Shown here: piece by piece, positions 20,536 through 31,137 of the stretch
Position numbering within the stretch: the stretch's first letter is position 1
How the letters are laid out: each line of letters starts with the position of its first letter
Source of the DNA: Siphonodentalium dalli
Taxonomy: Eukaryota > Mollusca > Scaphopoda > Gadilida > Siphonodentaliidae
Reading direction: 5' to 3'
Assembly (NCBI GenBank): GCA_032622095.1
Contig: CP136064.1
Span: 182,066,011-182,130,010, forward strand
Length of the DNA: 64,000 nt
The notes under the pieces: generated by a model
Seen by the model: the letters and a program-made list of their open reading frames with translations, nothing else
Told to the model about the DNA's origin: nothing
Databases searched by the model: none
Position numbers and translations under genes: made by a program

Positions 20536-22380
20536 CCGGTTAGTTTAAACATATTTTATTTTAACCAATATAATGTACAAAGTTCACGGTATGATGATGA
20601 AAGATATTGATGGTTATAATGGGATCTGGCAGTAAGCATAGTGCTTATCTTAAGCCATCTCCTACACATATGAAATATTGAATGGTGACCGTTTCATACA
20701 GACAAAAATAGAATGTACATTTCGATGTATATGAATGTATATAGCTCAATGAAATTACTGTTGTTAGTGTTAATTGTAATGTGCCTGACACCCCCTTCTA
20801 ATTGTAACAGGTTTTGGCAGGGTACTTTGGGATCGATATTACACTTAATTTAATTTTGATTTTAATGTGTTTTTAATTTAGTCCATATATAGCCTAAGAT
20901 CGTATACATCAGGTTTGTGCATACTATGGCTTGAATCTGCCAGTTAGTTTGTTTCCAAATTATTAAGGTTGCTGAGACATATATCTCTATCGGCTTCAAA
21001 GACTGGGCAATAGTGCGAGAAGTGTGATACTGTTTCAAATTCGCCACATATACAATATTGATTGTCTTGTAAATGATTGCGATATAAGTCGTAGTTCAGA
21101 TTGCTACACCCTAGTCGTAGTCAACAATGGAAAATTTGACTTCGTCTTGTGTAAGCTAATTCCGTGTAACGGGGGCTCATGACGAGGTCAGTATTAAGAA
21201 AAGATTTGAAGTCCGATATGGTTTCACATGTTTTGGCCTTCGGTGGTAGATCATTCCATAGACTCACAGCTGTAAGTAAAAAGGATTTTTTATATGATTC
21301 AGTATTACACAAAACCGGTTTCATGTCTTTAGGTCTGAAGTCAGTCGTAATTTGTTATACTCCCTGATATAGGGGGGAACATATATGTATAGGTAGGTTG
21401 TTGACTTTTTCACCATTTTGAAAAATTGGATTAGCTTGGTTTTTCGGCGTCGATTCGTAAGTGTATCCCACCCGGTTTCGTGGAGCAAGCCCTCTTTATT
21501 GCAACTTCTTGTCGTGCCAGTTACGATTCTTGCGGCTTCGTATTGGATTTCTTCTAATGCCTCCTCGGCAGGGACAGCCTACTATAAGCTCGTTTTTCAA
21601 TATATGCGATATGTTCTTTCCATTTACCATCGGAACTAAAGGTTAGACCTAGGTGTTTATGTGTAGCTACTTCGCATATTTATTGATTTGCCATTTTGAG
21701 ATGGGGTGGCTAGGTTTAGTTTATTTCCTGCTAACTAAGAGGGATTCAGTTTTGTTAGACCAATCGTGTATTTTCGATATCAGTATCTTTGTTTAGAACG
21801 TCAGCATCCAGTATGGGATCTTCTACTGCTAGATAAAGGGAGGTATCGTCTGCAAATAGTCGGATATTACTTGTTATCTCGTCTGCTATATCATTGATGT
21901 ATATCAAGAATAGTAGGGGACCCAGTATCTACCCTTTATGGACACCAGATTCTACAGATATCCAAGACGAATGGGTAGTTTCCAAAATGACTGTTGTCGA
22001 TTTTCCAAATAATTTTTCAAAAGGTCGTATGTGTTTTCACACACACCTAGATTACTCAGTTTGGACAATAGTCCCTTATGCCAAACTTTATCAAAAGCTT
22101 TGCTGATGTCACAGAAAAGGCACCTTATTTCTTTGCCTTCGTCTAAAGATGAAATAAGATAATGCTATATGTCTGTTAGCTGGAATACGGTACTGTCGTT
22201 TGGAGTGAAACCCGATTGTAAATCTGTTAGAAGCTTATTTTCGTATAAGTATTTTGATAAATGTCGAAAGATACATTTTTCAAATATTTTTGAGAGGCAA
22301 CTTAGCAATGAAATCGGACGATAATTCGATGGCGTACTTGGATCTCCATTTTTAAAGATGGGACAACCGTTTGCTCTCTT
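20536..22380 (-). mobile_element. 5'-truncated minus-strand LINE nested in another LINE
   Basis: Reading from 22378 downward, the frames give FKNGDPSTPSNYRPISLLSC, LLTDLQSGFTPNDSTVFQLT, CLFCDISKAFDKVWHKGLLS, ILGPLLFLIYINDIADEI and FADDTSLYLAVED (about 21835-21870, catalytic box). Thumb pieces follow, then YKKSFLLTAVSLWNDLPPK (about 21240-21300) and a terminal Cys/His box CICGEFETVSHFSHYC (about 21010-21060). Several stops and frame changes. The 5' end is truncated within the reverse transcriptase fingers. Because plus-strand LINE coding flanks it on both sides and continues across it, it must have inserted later. Confidence 0.85.
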
Positions 22381-22670
22381 CGGTTACAAGTGGGTACCTC
22401 AGGGCTTCGTCCTGGACCCCCTGTTGTTGCTATTATACACAAATAATATAATTGGTGTATGTGGCTTGTGTCTGGTCACCTTATATATAAGATAATATAG
22501 TGTTTCAACCATGGCATCAGACCAAAATTCACACAGGCCCAAAGTATTTCAGATGTTCATTCTTTCCGGCAACTGCAATTCTTCCTAACAATCTTAATTT
22601 CGATCTGGTCACACTTTCCGATCCTGACATATTCAGGAAGAGTGTGTATCAGCAAATCACATAACTGGCT
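22381..22670 (+). pseudogene. Decayed LINE, 3' half of the split copy
   Basis: It opens with KWVPQGFVLDPLLLLLYTNN (about 22388-22447), the motif B region that should follow the fragment ending at 20535. An internal deletion removes the catalytic box and thumb. It resumes with SFFPATAILPNNLNFDLVTL and a C-terminal basic run to about 22660. Confidence 0.75.
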
Positions 22671-23381
22671 CATATATGATCATTCTTTTAACTTTATGTT
22701 TTTAATTTTTTTTTAAACAGAATTGATAGAGAAACAGAAATCGTGTGATTGTCAATCTACAGTTCTGATCAACCCGGTCTGGAGAGAATAATGCTGGGAA
22801 GCAAGATTCGCTATATAGTTCGTCCATAAAATGATTGGTGAAGTCGGGTGTAAGATTGAAAGGGGCGTGTGTAAACTATGTTATTAATCAACATATCACG
22901 CGGCATATCACATATGTAATCAGAGTGCACCAATGCATTCGCATGGGTTCGGCTGAAAAATGATCTAAATTATTACAAAGCCGAACAAATTGGTTCATAA
23001 TGGACCTAAATCTTCACATATTTGATTCTGTAAGAAGCACATAGCCGTTATTCTTTTGGATAGAGCGGGTCCCAGTGAAAACATTGTATATTAAAGAGCG
23101 TGAATCTGGTAAGTCGTGAGTTGGTTTATTCAATGTTATTTTCAATTTTCAAGTCTGTTTTCTTGAAAATAAGCATAATACGGCTTATTCCATCCTGAAA
23201 AATTCCCGTATACGATTGTTTTAATAACCAGTGTTAAGGCCCAAATAGAGCCGTATTTGAGTTTTCAAATAATGCTTATTTCGCGCAATTATAAAATAAG
23301 CCCATATTGTGCTTATTTTCACCATAACAGGCTGGCAGAACATGAAACATATAAGGAATTTGTTGGTACTCTCATTGCTAA
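22671..23381. other. No recognisable gene
   Basis: AT-rich. CTTATTT runs recur around 23170-23330 (GCTTATT, AATGCTTATTTCGCGC, AAATAAGC). One TTAAAGAGCG motif lies at 23091. Confidence 0.35.
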
Positions 23382-23386
23382 TAATC

Positions 23387-23548
23387 TGTTACATATTGGG
23401 TCCCTGGTGTGATTGTCGGACATGTTAACAGCGACACAGTTTATAGCGAAAGAGATCGATTTATTCAATACAGCTCCTAAAATACAACCAGCTCGATGAC
23501 GTCACAAACTCAGTACAAAAGTACGGAAGCCCAGATCAATACATGACA
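23387..23548 (-). repeat. 3' LTR
   Basis: 162 bp, TGTTACA...TGACA on the plus strand. It is identical to 27679-27840 except for one base (A or T in GCGAAAG-A/T-GATCG). It contains TGACGTCA at 23497-23504 and, on the minus strand, AATAAA (23460-23465). Confidence 0.95.
23497..23504. promoter_or_regulatory. CRE-type palindrome TGACGTCA in LTR
   Basis: A perfect eight-base cAMP-response-element palindrome, present in both LTRs (also 27789-27796). In known CREB/ATF systems this site binds bZIP factors. A role in driving this element is inferred only. Confidence 0.5.
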
Positions 23549-23566
23549 ATTTCCTCTCTTTCCCCC
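23549..23566 (-). other. Polypurine tract of the LTR element
   Basis: On the minus strand GGGGGAAAGAGAGGAAAT directly abuts the 3' LTR, as expected for the plus-strand primer of reverse transcription. Confidence 0.85.
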
Positions 23567-23639
23567 ACAACAAAACAAACATATATACAATACAAACAAA
23601 CACACACACACATAATATATATTGTTAAGTATTACATTT

Positions 23640-25280
23640 CTACATCTGCTCAATTAATCTACTTGGTGGTCGAGTATTCCTCTTTGGATATTTTCTCTCT
23701 GAAACAGAACTTAACTCAGAAGTTAAAGGGATTCTATCCTGTAACTGTACAATACTACTTTGGTCAGAAATATGCCCAGAAACATTGGTTTCTGGCTCAC
23801 TTTCTTTACCACTCAGTTTAGGATCCCTGGTCTCTGTAGTTACTACTGGTTCAGAGAGAGCTCTTTCACTCACCACTTCATTTGTCTTTGTGTTACACTG
23901 TTCATTTATTTGTTCATATATTTTATCATTATCCGCTGAATGCGTTACAACAGTTTCCACACATTTACCAGAACTACGTATTTGATCTGCATGACGCTTC
24001 CAAATTACATTGTTAGCCACTTCAACTTTATAAGTTACAGGCCCCAATTTCTTCACAATAACTCCATAAATCCACTTTTCAGCCTTTGGTGAATAGTTTC
24101 TTACTAAAACTTTATCCCCAACATTAAAAGAATAATTTCTCAATGTGTTTGATTTACTTAAGACTTGCTTCACAAGTGAACTATTTACAGTTTCTGATAC
24201 ATTTGGCTTTACCAAATCCAATTTACAGCGTAGCTGACGATTCATCAGTAACTTTGCTGGACTTTCATTCGTACTTGGATGCACAGTGTTACAATAACTT
24301 AACAAAAAGTTACTTAAACTAGACTGAACCGACTTCACTTCCTTTACAACTGCCTTAATAGAATTCTTAAACGTTTGCACAAAACGTTCAGCAAGGCCGT
24401 TAGACGCAGGGTGATATGGAGCAGATTTGACATGAACCACACCAAAACTTTGTAAGAATTCTTGAAATTCAACAGACGTAAATTGTGGCCCATTATCTGA
24501 AACCAAAATTTCTGGACAACCTTGCTGTGAGAAAAGTTTATGCAAAACAGAAATAGATTTCTGAGAAGTTGTTTTCTTCAACATAATTACCTCCGGCCAT
24601 TTGGAATGTGCATCCACAATTACTAAAAACATGTGTCCGAATAACGGACCAGCAAAATCCACATGAATCCTCTGCCAAGATTTTTCTGGCCACATCCATG
24701 GATGTAAAGGCACAGTTGCTACATTGTTTTGATTCTGTTGACATATATCACACTGTTTCACCATATTTTCAATATCATTATCTAATCCTGGCCACCATAC
24801 GTATGATCTGGCCAAGGATTTCATTCTAACAATACCAACATGGCCTTGATGAAGTTCCGTCAATATCTTAGACTGTAATGACACAGGTAAAATAACTCTA
24901 ATACCCCACATTAAACAACCCTGTTGTATGCTGATTTCATTTTGACGCAAACAATAAGGATTTAGTTCACTTTCAGAATTATGAAACCACCCAGACAAAA
25001 CTTTACCGACAACCTTTGACAGAATTGGATCATTCCGTGTTTCCTTCTTTACAACTTTGGAAGTAACTGGTAAAACTTCCATTTGAGATAATGCAAAAAT
25101 TTTATCCAATTGACCACATTCTTCGCCTTTAGAATCTGAACTTTCCAATGGCAACCTAGAAAGACCATCAGCATTACAATGCTGTTTAGTGTTTCTATAT
25201 TGTATGGTATAATCATGTGCTGCCAAAAGCAAGGCCCATCTTTGCAATCTAGCTGCGGCTAATGAAGGAATGGCAGACTT
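23640..25280 (-). pseudogene. pol: gypsy RNase H C-terminus and integrase
   Basis: Open from an in-frame TGA at 25281-25283 to a stop at 23640 (535 codons from the first ATG). It opens with the end of RNase H (LQRWALLLAAHDY and NADGLSRLP). The integrase follows: an H-x3-H...C-x2-C zinc site (HQGH...CDIC), then the D,D-35-E triad with Asp in HVDFAGP, Asp in VSDNGPQF and Glu in SNGLAERF exactly 35 residues later. Near the end, YGVIVKKLGPVTYKVEV is a GPY/F-type module, followed by a low-complexity tail. The integrase joins the cDNA copy to host DNA. All visible catalytic residues are present, but the stop just upstream separates it from reverse transcriptase. Confidence 0.92.
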
Positions 25281-26559
25281 TCAACCAAAAATGGATACTA
25301 ACGGTTGATGATCTGTAATTAAAACCCATGATCTATTGTATAAATATTGATGGAACTTCTTTATGCCAAATATTATACTTAACGCTTCTTTTTCGATTTG
25401 TGCGTACTTGATTTCAGACACACTCAATGATCTGGATGCAAAGGCTATTGGGCGTTCATCGCCATTTGGCATAACATGTGAAATTACAGCGCCAACGCCA
25501 TATGCACTCGCATCGGACGCCATTTTAAGTGGCAGATCCGTTTGATATGGTATCAACACATTTGACGACAAAATCAATGACTTTGCTGCTTTAAAAGCTT
25601 TGTCACATTCAGTACACCAATTCCACTCTACTTGGTTTGACAAGAGATGATTTAATGGAGCAATCAAAGTTGACAAATTTGGCAGAAATTTACCATAATA
25701 ATTCAACAATCCTAAGAAAGATCTTAGTTGTGCTACATTCTTTGGAATTGGTGCTTCATTTATAGCTCTTTCCTTCTCTGGTGACTGATGTAATCCATTT
25801 TCGTCAATAATATGACCCAAATATTCCACTTGTTTCAAATTGAATTCACCTTTCTTTTCTTTTTTATTCGCAAACCAAATTTTTTAAACGGATCAATACA
25901 TTCTCTAAATTTTCCCTGTGAAGAGAAGGGGTAGAACCTGTCACCAAGATATCATCCAAATAACACTGTACACCATTTAGCCCTTGCAACACTTGATCCA
26001 TATTCTTTTGCCAAATAGCTGGACTAGAAGCAACACCAAAAGCTAATCTATTAACTCTATATAGACCATTGTTTGTATTGATTGTCAATAACTTACTACT
26101 CTCTACATCACATTTCAATTGAAGATACGCATTAGCCAGGTCAATTTTTGTAAAAGTTTGACCTGTGTGACCTCCCTCTAATTGATTGAAAAGTTCCTCA
26201 ATACGAGGAATTGGATACCTATCTACAACTGGATTTACTGTAACTTTATAATCCCCACAAATTCTAATATCTTTACCATTCTTCTTCACCACTGGAACTA
26301 TAGGGGTAGCCCATTCACTATGATCCACCGGAGTTAAAACACCATCTTTTACCATTTTCTCCAGTGATTGTTCTACTTTATCTCTAATTGAATACGGAAC
26401 AGGGCGAGCTTTCAAAAATGTAGGCTTACAACCATCTTTAATACTCAATTTGGCTTCCATATCCTCAACAGTCCATAATTTGCCATCAAACAATATTTCA
26501 TATTTCTGTAATAATGTTTCAATATCAAAATCATTTTCAACATGTACAGGTGACGTCAC
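25281..26559 (-). pseudogene. pol: gypsy reverse transcriptase and RNase H
   Basis: Frame 26559-25864 contains the fingers and palm: DHSEWATPIVPVVKKNGKDI, then FTKIDLANAYLQL with the first catalytic Asp, then CYLDDILVTG, the YxDD box. The frame then breaks in an A-rich run (about 25864-25890, two apparent single-base shifts). Frame 25838-25281 continues with VEYLGHIIDENG, LRSFLGLLNYYGKFLP (thumb/connection) and RNase H (ASDASAYGVGAVISH, YAQIEKEALSIIFG, LITDHQPL), ending at TGA 25281-25283. An in-frame TGA also lies upstream at 26571-26573. These breaks prevent a continuous polyprotein unless they are sequencing errors in homopolymers. Confidence 0.92.
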
Positions 26560-26599
26560 GTGTTGAATACCTCATTGCTCATCAGTGGATGCACAAGAT

Positions 26600-27573
26600 T
26601 TCTTAGGTGTTACCTTATTTTCTTTGGCCACAGAAAGACTATTTAGTTTGTGCCAAGGTAACCGAATCTTGTGTAACCACTGACGGCCAAACAGAGGGCG
26701 AACACCTGTCATGCTGTCAACAACATATAATTCTGCTTCACATTGTTGTTCATAAGCACATTCACCATAATTTTACCCTTAGGCTTAATAATTTCGCCTG
26801 TATATGTTGACATTTTGACATTTGTCTTCACTAAAGGAACATCATAAAATTCTTGTTCATATAATGTGTGCGGAATTATTGATAACGATGAACCGGTGTC
26901 CAGTTCCATTCTGAGTTGACGGTCTTGAACCATTGGTTTAACTATAATAGGTTTAATTGAACCCTGAGAATGTTCCATGGATAATACAGCCAAATTGTGA
27001 CAGTCATATGTAAAATCATCGGATTCATCTGACGATAGACTTAAACATGAACTTTCCGAGTCTACTTTTGAAACTTTATGTATGTTCGGATATTTCTTCT
27101 TATTTCTACACATGCGAACGTGATGTCCGCGTTTTGAACATCCCACGCAATCCCGATCCTTGAAGAAGCATTTATCACTAGAATGATTGTTTTTACCACA
27201 TCTGGAACACGATGGAAATTTACGGAATTTTCCAAAATTCTCCACTTTTCGAAATTTTTCAGAATTTATCGACATCGCTTGAACTTTTTCTGGAAAACTG
27301 TCATGAAATTGCTGCGTATCTTTTAACGCTTTTTCCATTTCTACAGCAATCTTATTTGCTTTATCAAATGACAACTCAGCTTCAGTTAGTAATCGCTTTT
27401 GTACCGATACATCTTTTAACCCGCAAACAAAACGATCTCGTAAAGCATCGTTCAAATTCACAGTGTTGAGCACATTTCTTTAATGCACATATGTATTCAG
27501 AAACAGATTCATTTGACATTTGTCTTCGGTTGTGAAATCTAAATCGTTCAGCAATCAGTAGTGGTTTGATCAA
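26600..27573 (-). pseudogene. gag-pro: gypsy gag C-terminus with two zinc knuckles and protease
   Basis: From about 27573 the frame reads PLLIAERFRFHNRRQMSNES, a capsid-end segment of Mag-type gag, then shifts frame near 27450-27473 to continue DALRDRFVCGL. Two CCHC zinc knuckles, C-x2-C-x4-H-x4-C, lie at about 27090-27220 (CSRCGKNNHSSDKC and CVGCSKRGHHVRMC). The aspartic protease active site is ELDTGSSLSI (about 26890). The frame stops near 26709, and the protease end continues in another frame (GVRPLFGRQWLHKI). Only about 80 bp separate the first gag residues from the primer site, so the N-terminal half of gag has been deleted and the element cannot build particles unaided. Confidence 0.88.
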
Positions 27574-27656
27574 TTGTCAATTAATTCGGCCAACTAAATG
27601 CACATTCCGCTAGTATTCTGCTCTAACGACATTCAGCGAATACGTTCACTTAGCTC

Positions 27657-27675
27657 AATCCCATCCTCGTCGCCA
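27657..27675 (-). other. Primer-binding site for tRNA-Ser
   Basis: The plus strand AATCCCATCCTCGTCGCCA is the 3' end of a metazoan tRNA-Ser(GCU) including CCA, so the element RNA pairs with it over 19 bases. It lies 3 bp from the 5' LTR, the normal position. The tRNA identity is from my knowledge of tRNA-Ser sequences. Confidence 0.85.
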
Positions 27676-27678
27676 AAC

Positions 27679-27840
27679 TGTTACATATTGGGTCCCTGGT
27701 GTGATTGTCGGACATGTTAACAGCGACACAGTTTATAGCGAAAGTGATCGATTTATTCAATACAGCTCCTAAAATACAACCAGCTCGATGACGTCACAAA
27801 CTCAGTACAAAAGTACGGAAGCCCAGATCAATACATGACA
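27679..27840 (-). repeat. 5' LTR
   Basis: 162 bp, one mismatch to 23387-23548. It carries TGACGTCA (27789-27796) and the same AATAAA on the minus strand. Confidence 0.95.
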
Positions 27841-27845
27841 TAATC

Positions 27846-30555
27846 CTCCAGTGACGCCATTTCGCATGCTGAAACAATGGAGCTTTACACAAGAGGCCAC
27901 ACCCACAGCGGTAATACCGCCCACTGGTAATAAGATATTATCCATATAAATATTGTCTGTTACCCGAGATCGATTTCCGAAGTGAACACATCAGCACTTA
28001 CCCTTATGGTAACTTGCTGAAACAGACTCATGTATGATTCATGCTAATTTTGATGTTTTAAACAGGTTGATTTTTTCTTTTAATTATTTAAATTAAATTT
28101 TTTTTTTTTTTTAGATTGAACTCTGATCTGTTGTTGAACAAACAAATAATAAAAAAAATTAAAATTAAATATATTTTTTTTAATAATAACTTTTTTAACT
28201 TTCTTTTTAGATTTTTAGATTGAAACTTTTAAAAAAAATTTGATTTAATTTTAAAACAATTTTTAATTTACTTTGAACTTTTTTTTTTAATTTAATTATT
28301 AAATTTTCTTTTTAGATTGAAACATCTTGCTCAAAAACTTTAAATTTAAAAAAACAAAAAAAAACAAATAATTTGTTTAAAAATTTGTATTTAAAAAATA
28401 AGGCCCAGGAAGAAAATTCGCAAACAGACCAGAACAGACATACAGACAGATCCCTGAACTCTTTAATATATCTTAACAAGAGTACACGTTTTGCCATTAA
28501 ATGTGAAAATTATGACAAGTGTCATGCTAAATGAAAAACATTGTTATAATCACGGATAAATTTATAACATCATGGCGCAAATATAAATGTCAGTATATTA
28601 TGATTTGACCAAAAAAAAGTTGTTTGAATATAGCCAATTTAACACTGAATGTATGCACGGTTATAAAAATTAGGGTGAAGAAAGATGACAGCAGAATTTT
28701 CAATGCAGCCATTGGCCGGCTCAGTCGCTGATTGGTAGAAAATATCCACTAATAATTATTTGATTGACAGCTGTGAAAAGGTCCATTGTCTGTGAGCTTT
28801 GACTGTAGCAGCGCGGTCGGTTTAATTATATCCGGAACGAAAGATAGCTCAAAATATCACTGAGTATGACCAGATACGCTTCAATAGACACCTTTCACAT
28901 CGTGAACTACTTTACTCGTATTTAAATTCTATTTTTCGCTCAGTTTTGAATTCGCACACTTTAAATTCGCGCACCTATCAGCGAGAATTAAAAACGGTCA
29001 AAAATATTTTCGTGAAAGTCTTGGATCTGATGACAGTTTCAGTCGATTCTGAAGATACATGTGTGTATTAAACAAGATCACAGTGGATTCACATCGTGTA
29101 AAACATAACTACATCATCAATTTGTTGTGATGATGGGTGCAATTTATATGATTCTGATATTGAAATAGTTATGGACATTGATCAATGAAATGAACTCGAA
29201 AACAGAGTAACACAACCGCGAATGCAACTGACTTCAGAAATATCAACAACATTTTTTACATCGTCGACGTTGCCATGATTTGCAATTGAGTATTTGAATA
29301 TTTGATATATAATCATAGGCCTCCTCGCAATGGTCTATTCAGTGTCCAACGTTTCGTAATAGTGCAGCGGCCAATCGCCAAAAGTGGTAGGGTACCCCTA
29401 CCCACGGTAGAACAAGTTGAAACCAAATTGTTTTGAAGGAGAAATATATACTGTTGACGAAAATGATAGTGAAAAATAACGGAATTGGTGATGGCTATAG
29501 TCAAATCGACGATGAACGATACCCACCAGTCACTTTTTTGCAGAAATTAACGATTTTGGTAAAGCGAGCCCTGTGGTTATGTCCTAAATTATTTGCCCAC
29601 ATTGTTGGTGTTAAAATTACTACATCATACCATATCTCTAGCTGATATGCAAAAAGTGTTGGTTAATTTAGATTTTCCTGCCATGAGCCGAAACATTTAT
29701 TTTTTGCTGAAAAATCGCTCTTTTCCACAAAAATATTATTTTTCAAACATTATCATTCAAACAGATATTGCAATAATGCCAAAATATTTAATCCATATGG
29801 TGTAGTTGTTATCTGATAACCATATGAAGAAAGAAGTTAGCAGCAATTTTGAACGGTTTGCGAGATACTGGATTTTAACTACCCCTCCCCAAACACGTTT
29901 CTGGTCGAAAAAATACATATTTTTGATAACGACTTTACAAACATTTTCTAATTGATCTTAATGGTACCCAATATGAATCTTGTACTGAACGTTTTGTTCA
30001 GAGATACCGTTTAATTGATTACAGATGTGTTCAGGCTTCCAGACCCCCAATTACAACAACAACATATTTTATTGATAACAGCTATAAATTCAGCATGCAT
30101 CAACGTCGATTTTATAGTACTAAAATAGTTGTTATAAACAACACATGACCACCTATATAATTCATATGGCTCAGTAGTGATCTGGACATCACATCACAAG
30201 TAGAAAGAATTTGACAGATGTTGGATTTAGGTACCGCTCCCCCGAACGCATTTTGGTACAAAAATACAAATTTATGATATAATAACAAGACAATTTTTTC
30301 TAAATGATTCTAATGGGCATCAAATCATGATTCATGTAATGAAAACCTGATCCGTAGACACCGCGAGCGTGGTTAAAGACGTCCTCATGCTTCCAAACCC
30401 CAGTTACAACAACAACACATGGTATTTATAACATGCATATAATTTTATATTAATATATAGCGACTTTGTAGAACTAAAGTATATGTTCTAAACGACACAT
30501 ACTATAAAAATCATTGTTGCTGCCATAGTGATTGTAAGAGTCCCTCTAAATCGAC
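27846..30555. other. No gene; AT-rich tract
   Basis: 28080-28400 is extremely A/T-rich with T and A homopolymers. 28905-28985 (CTACTTTACTCGTATTTAAA, AATTCGCGCACC) is an inverted partner of 37440-37535. Nothing coding was recognised in the rest. Confidence 0.45.
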
Positions 30556-30599
30556 AAACACATAGAAACAATGGATATTATATTTTATATCTCAAACTA

Positions 30600-31095
30600 G
30601 TCTGACCAAGGTGGCAAGCGTTAGTTCAAATATGTTCTAGGCACATGGTAAAATTCAAGATGGCTGTTGGCGGCCATGTTTTAAGCGAATTTCGGAAATA
30701 ATCGATGGCTCCCATCTAGAGGTCACCCCGAAGATCCGTATGAAGTTTGGCGGCGATCAGCAGACGGATGAGGTATATATAGGGTGTGCCAAAGGATTTA
30801 GTCATGCAAAGAGGAAATTTCAAGATGGCTTCCGGTGGCCATGTTTTATAGCTTCCATTCCTTTAAATTTTCAAAAAATATTCTAATAAATGCGGGCTGT
30901 AGAGTGTGTCGATGAATGGCTGCCAAAATGGCTGCTGGCGGCCATGTTTTAACGAAATTCGGGGGGAAATCGACGGCTTCCATCTAGAGGTCATCCCGAA
31001 GATCCGTATGAAGTTTGGTTATGATCGGATTAGGGATGCGGCTTGTAGGGTGTGCCAAAGGAAATTGTTGACAGACGCACGGACGACAACCCATG
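30600..31095 (+). repeat. 'ATGGCNGCC' repeat, three tandem parts
   Basis: CAAGATGGCTKYYGGYGGCCATGTTTTA-type blocks start at about 30656, 30823 and 30924. AATCGAYGGCTYCCATCTAG and CCGAAGATCCGTATGAAGTT recur in the first and third. Short relatives occur at 36315 and 62095-62290. The 128-codon frame at 30906-31292 is repeat sequence. Confidence 0.7.
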
Positions 31096-31137
31096 ACAAT
31101 AGCTCAAGATATACTTCATCAAGTTCAGCTAAAATTC

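Larger units (their letters stand above)
23382..27845 (-). mobile_element. Mag-like Ty3/gypsy LTR retrotransposon (defective)
   Basis: A complete unit on the minus strand of 4454 bp (23387-27840), flanked by the 5-bp target duplication TAATC (23382-23386 and 27841-27845). Order in its own direction: LTR, tRNA-Ser primer site, gag remnant with two zinc knuckles and protease, reverse transcriptase, RNase H, integrase with GPY/F-like end, polypurine tract, LTR. No envelope gene. The tRNA-Ser primer and two-knuckle gag point to the Mag lineage. The LTRs differ at one of 162 bases, so it inserted recently, yet the 5' half of gag is missing and pol has stops and frameshifts. Confidence 0.93.
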
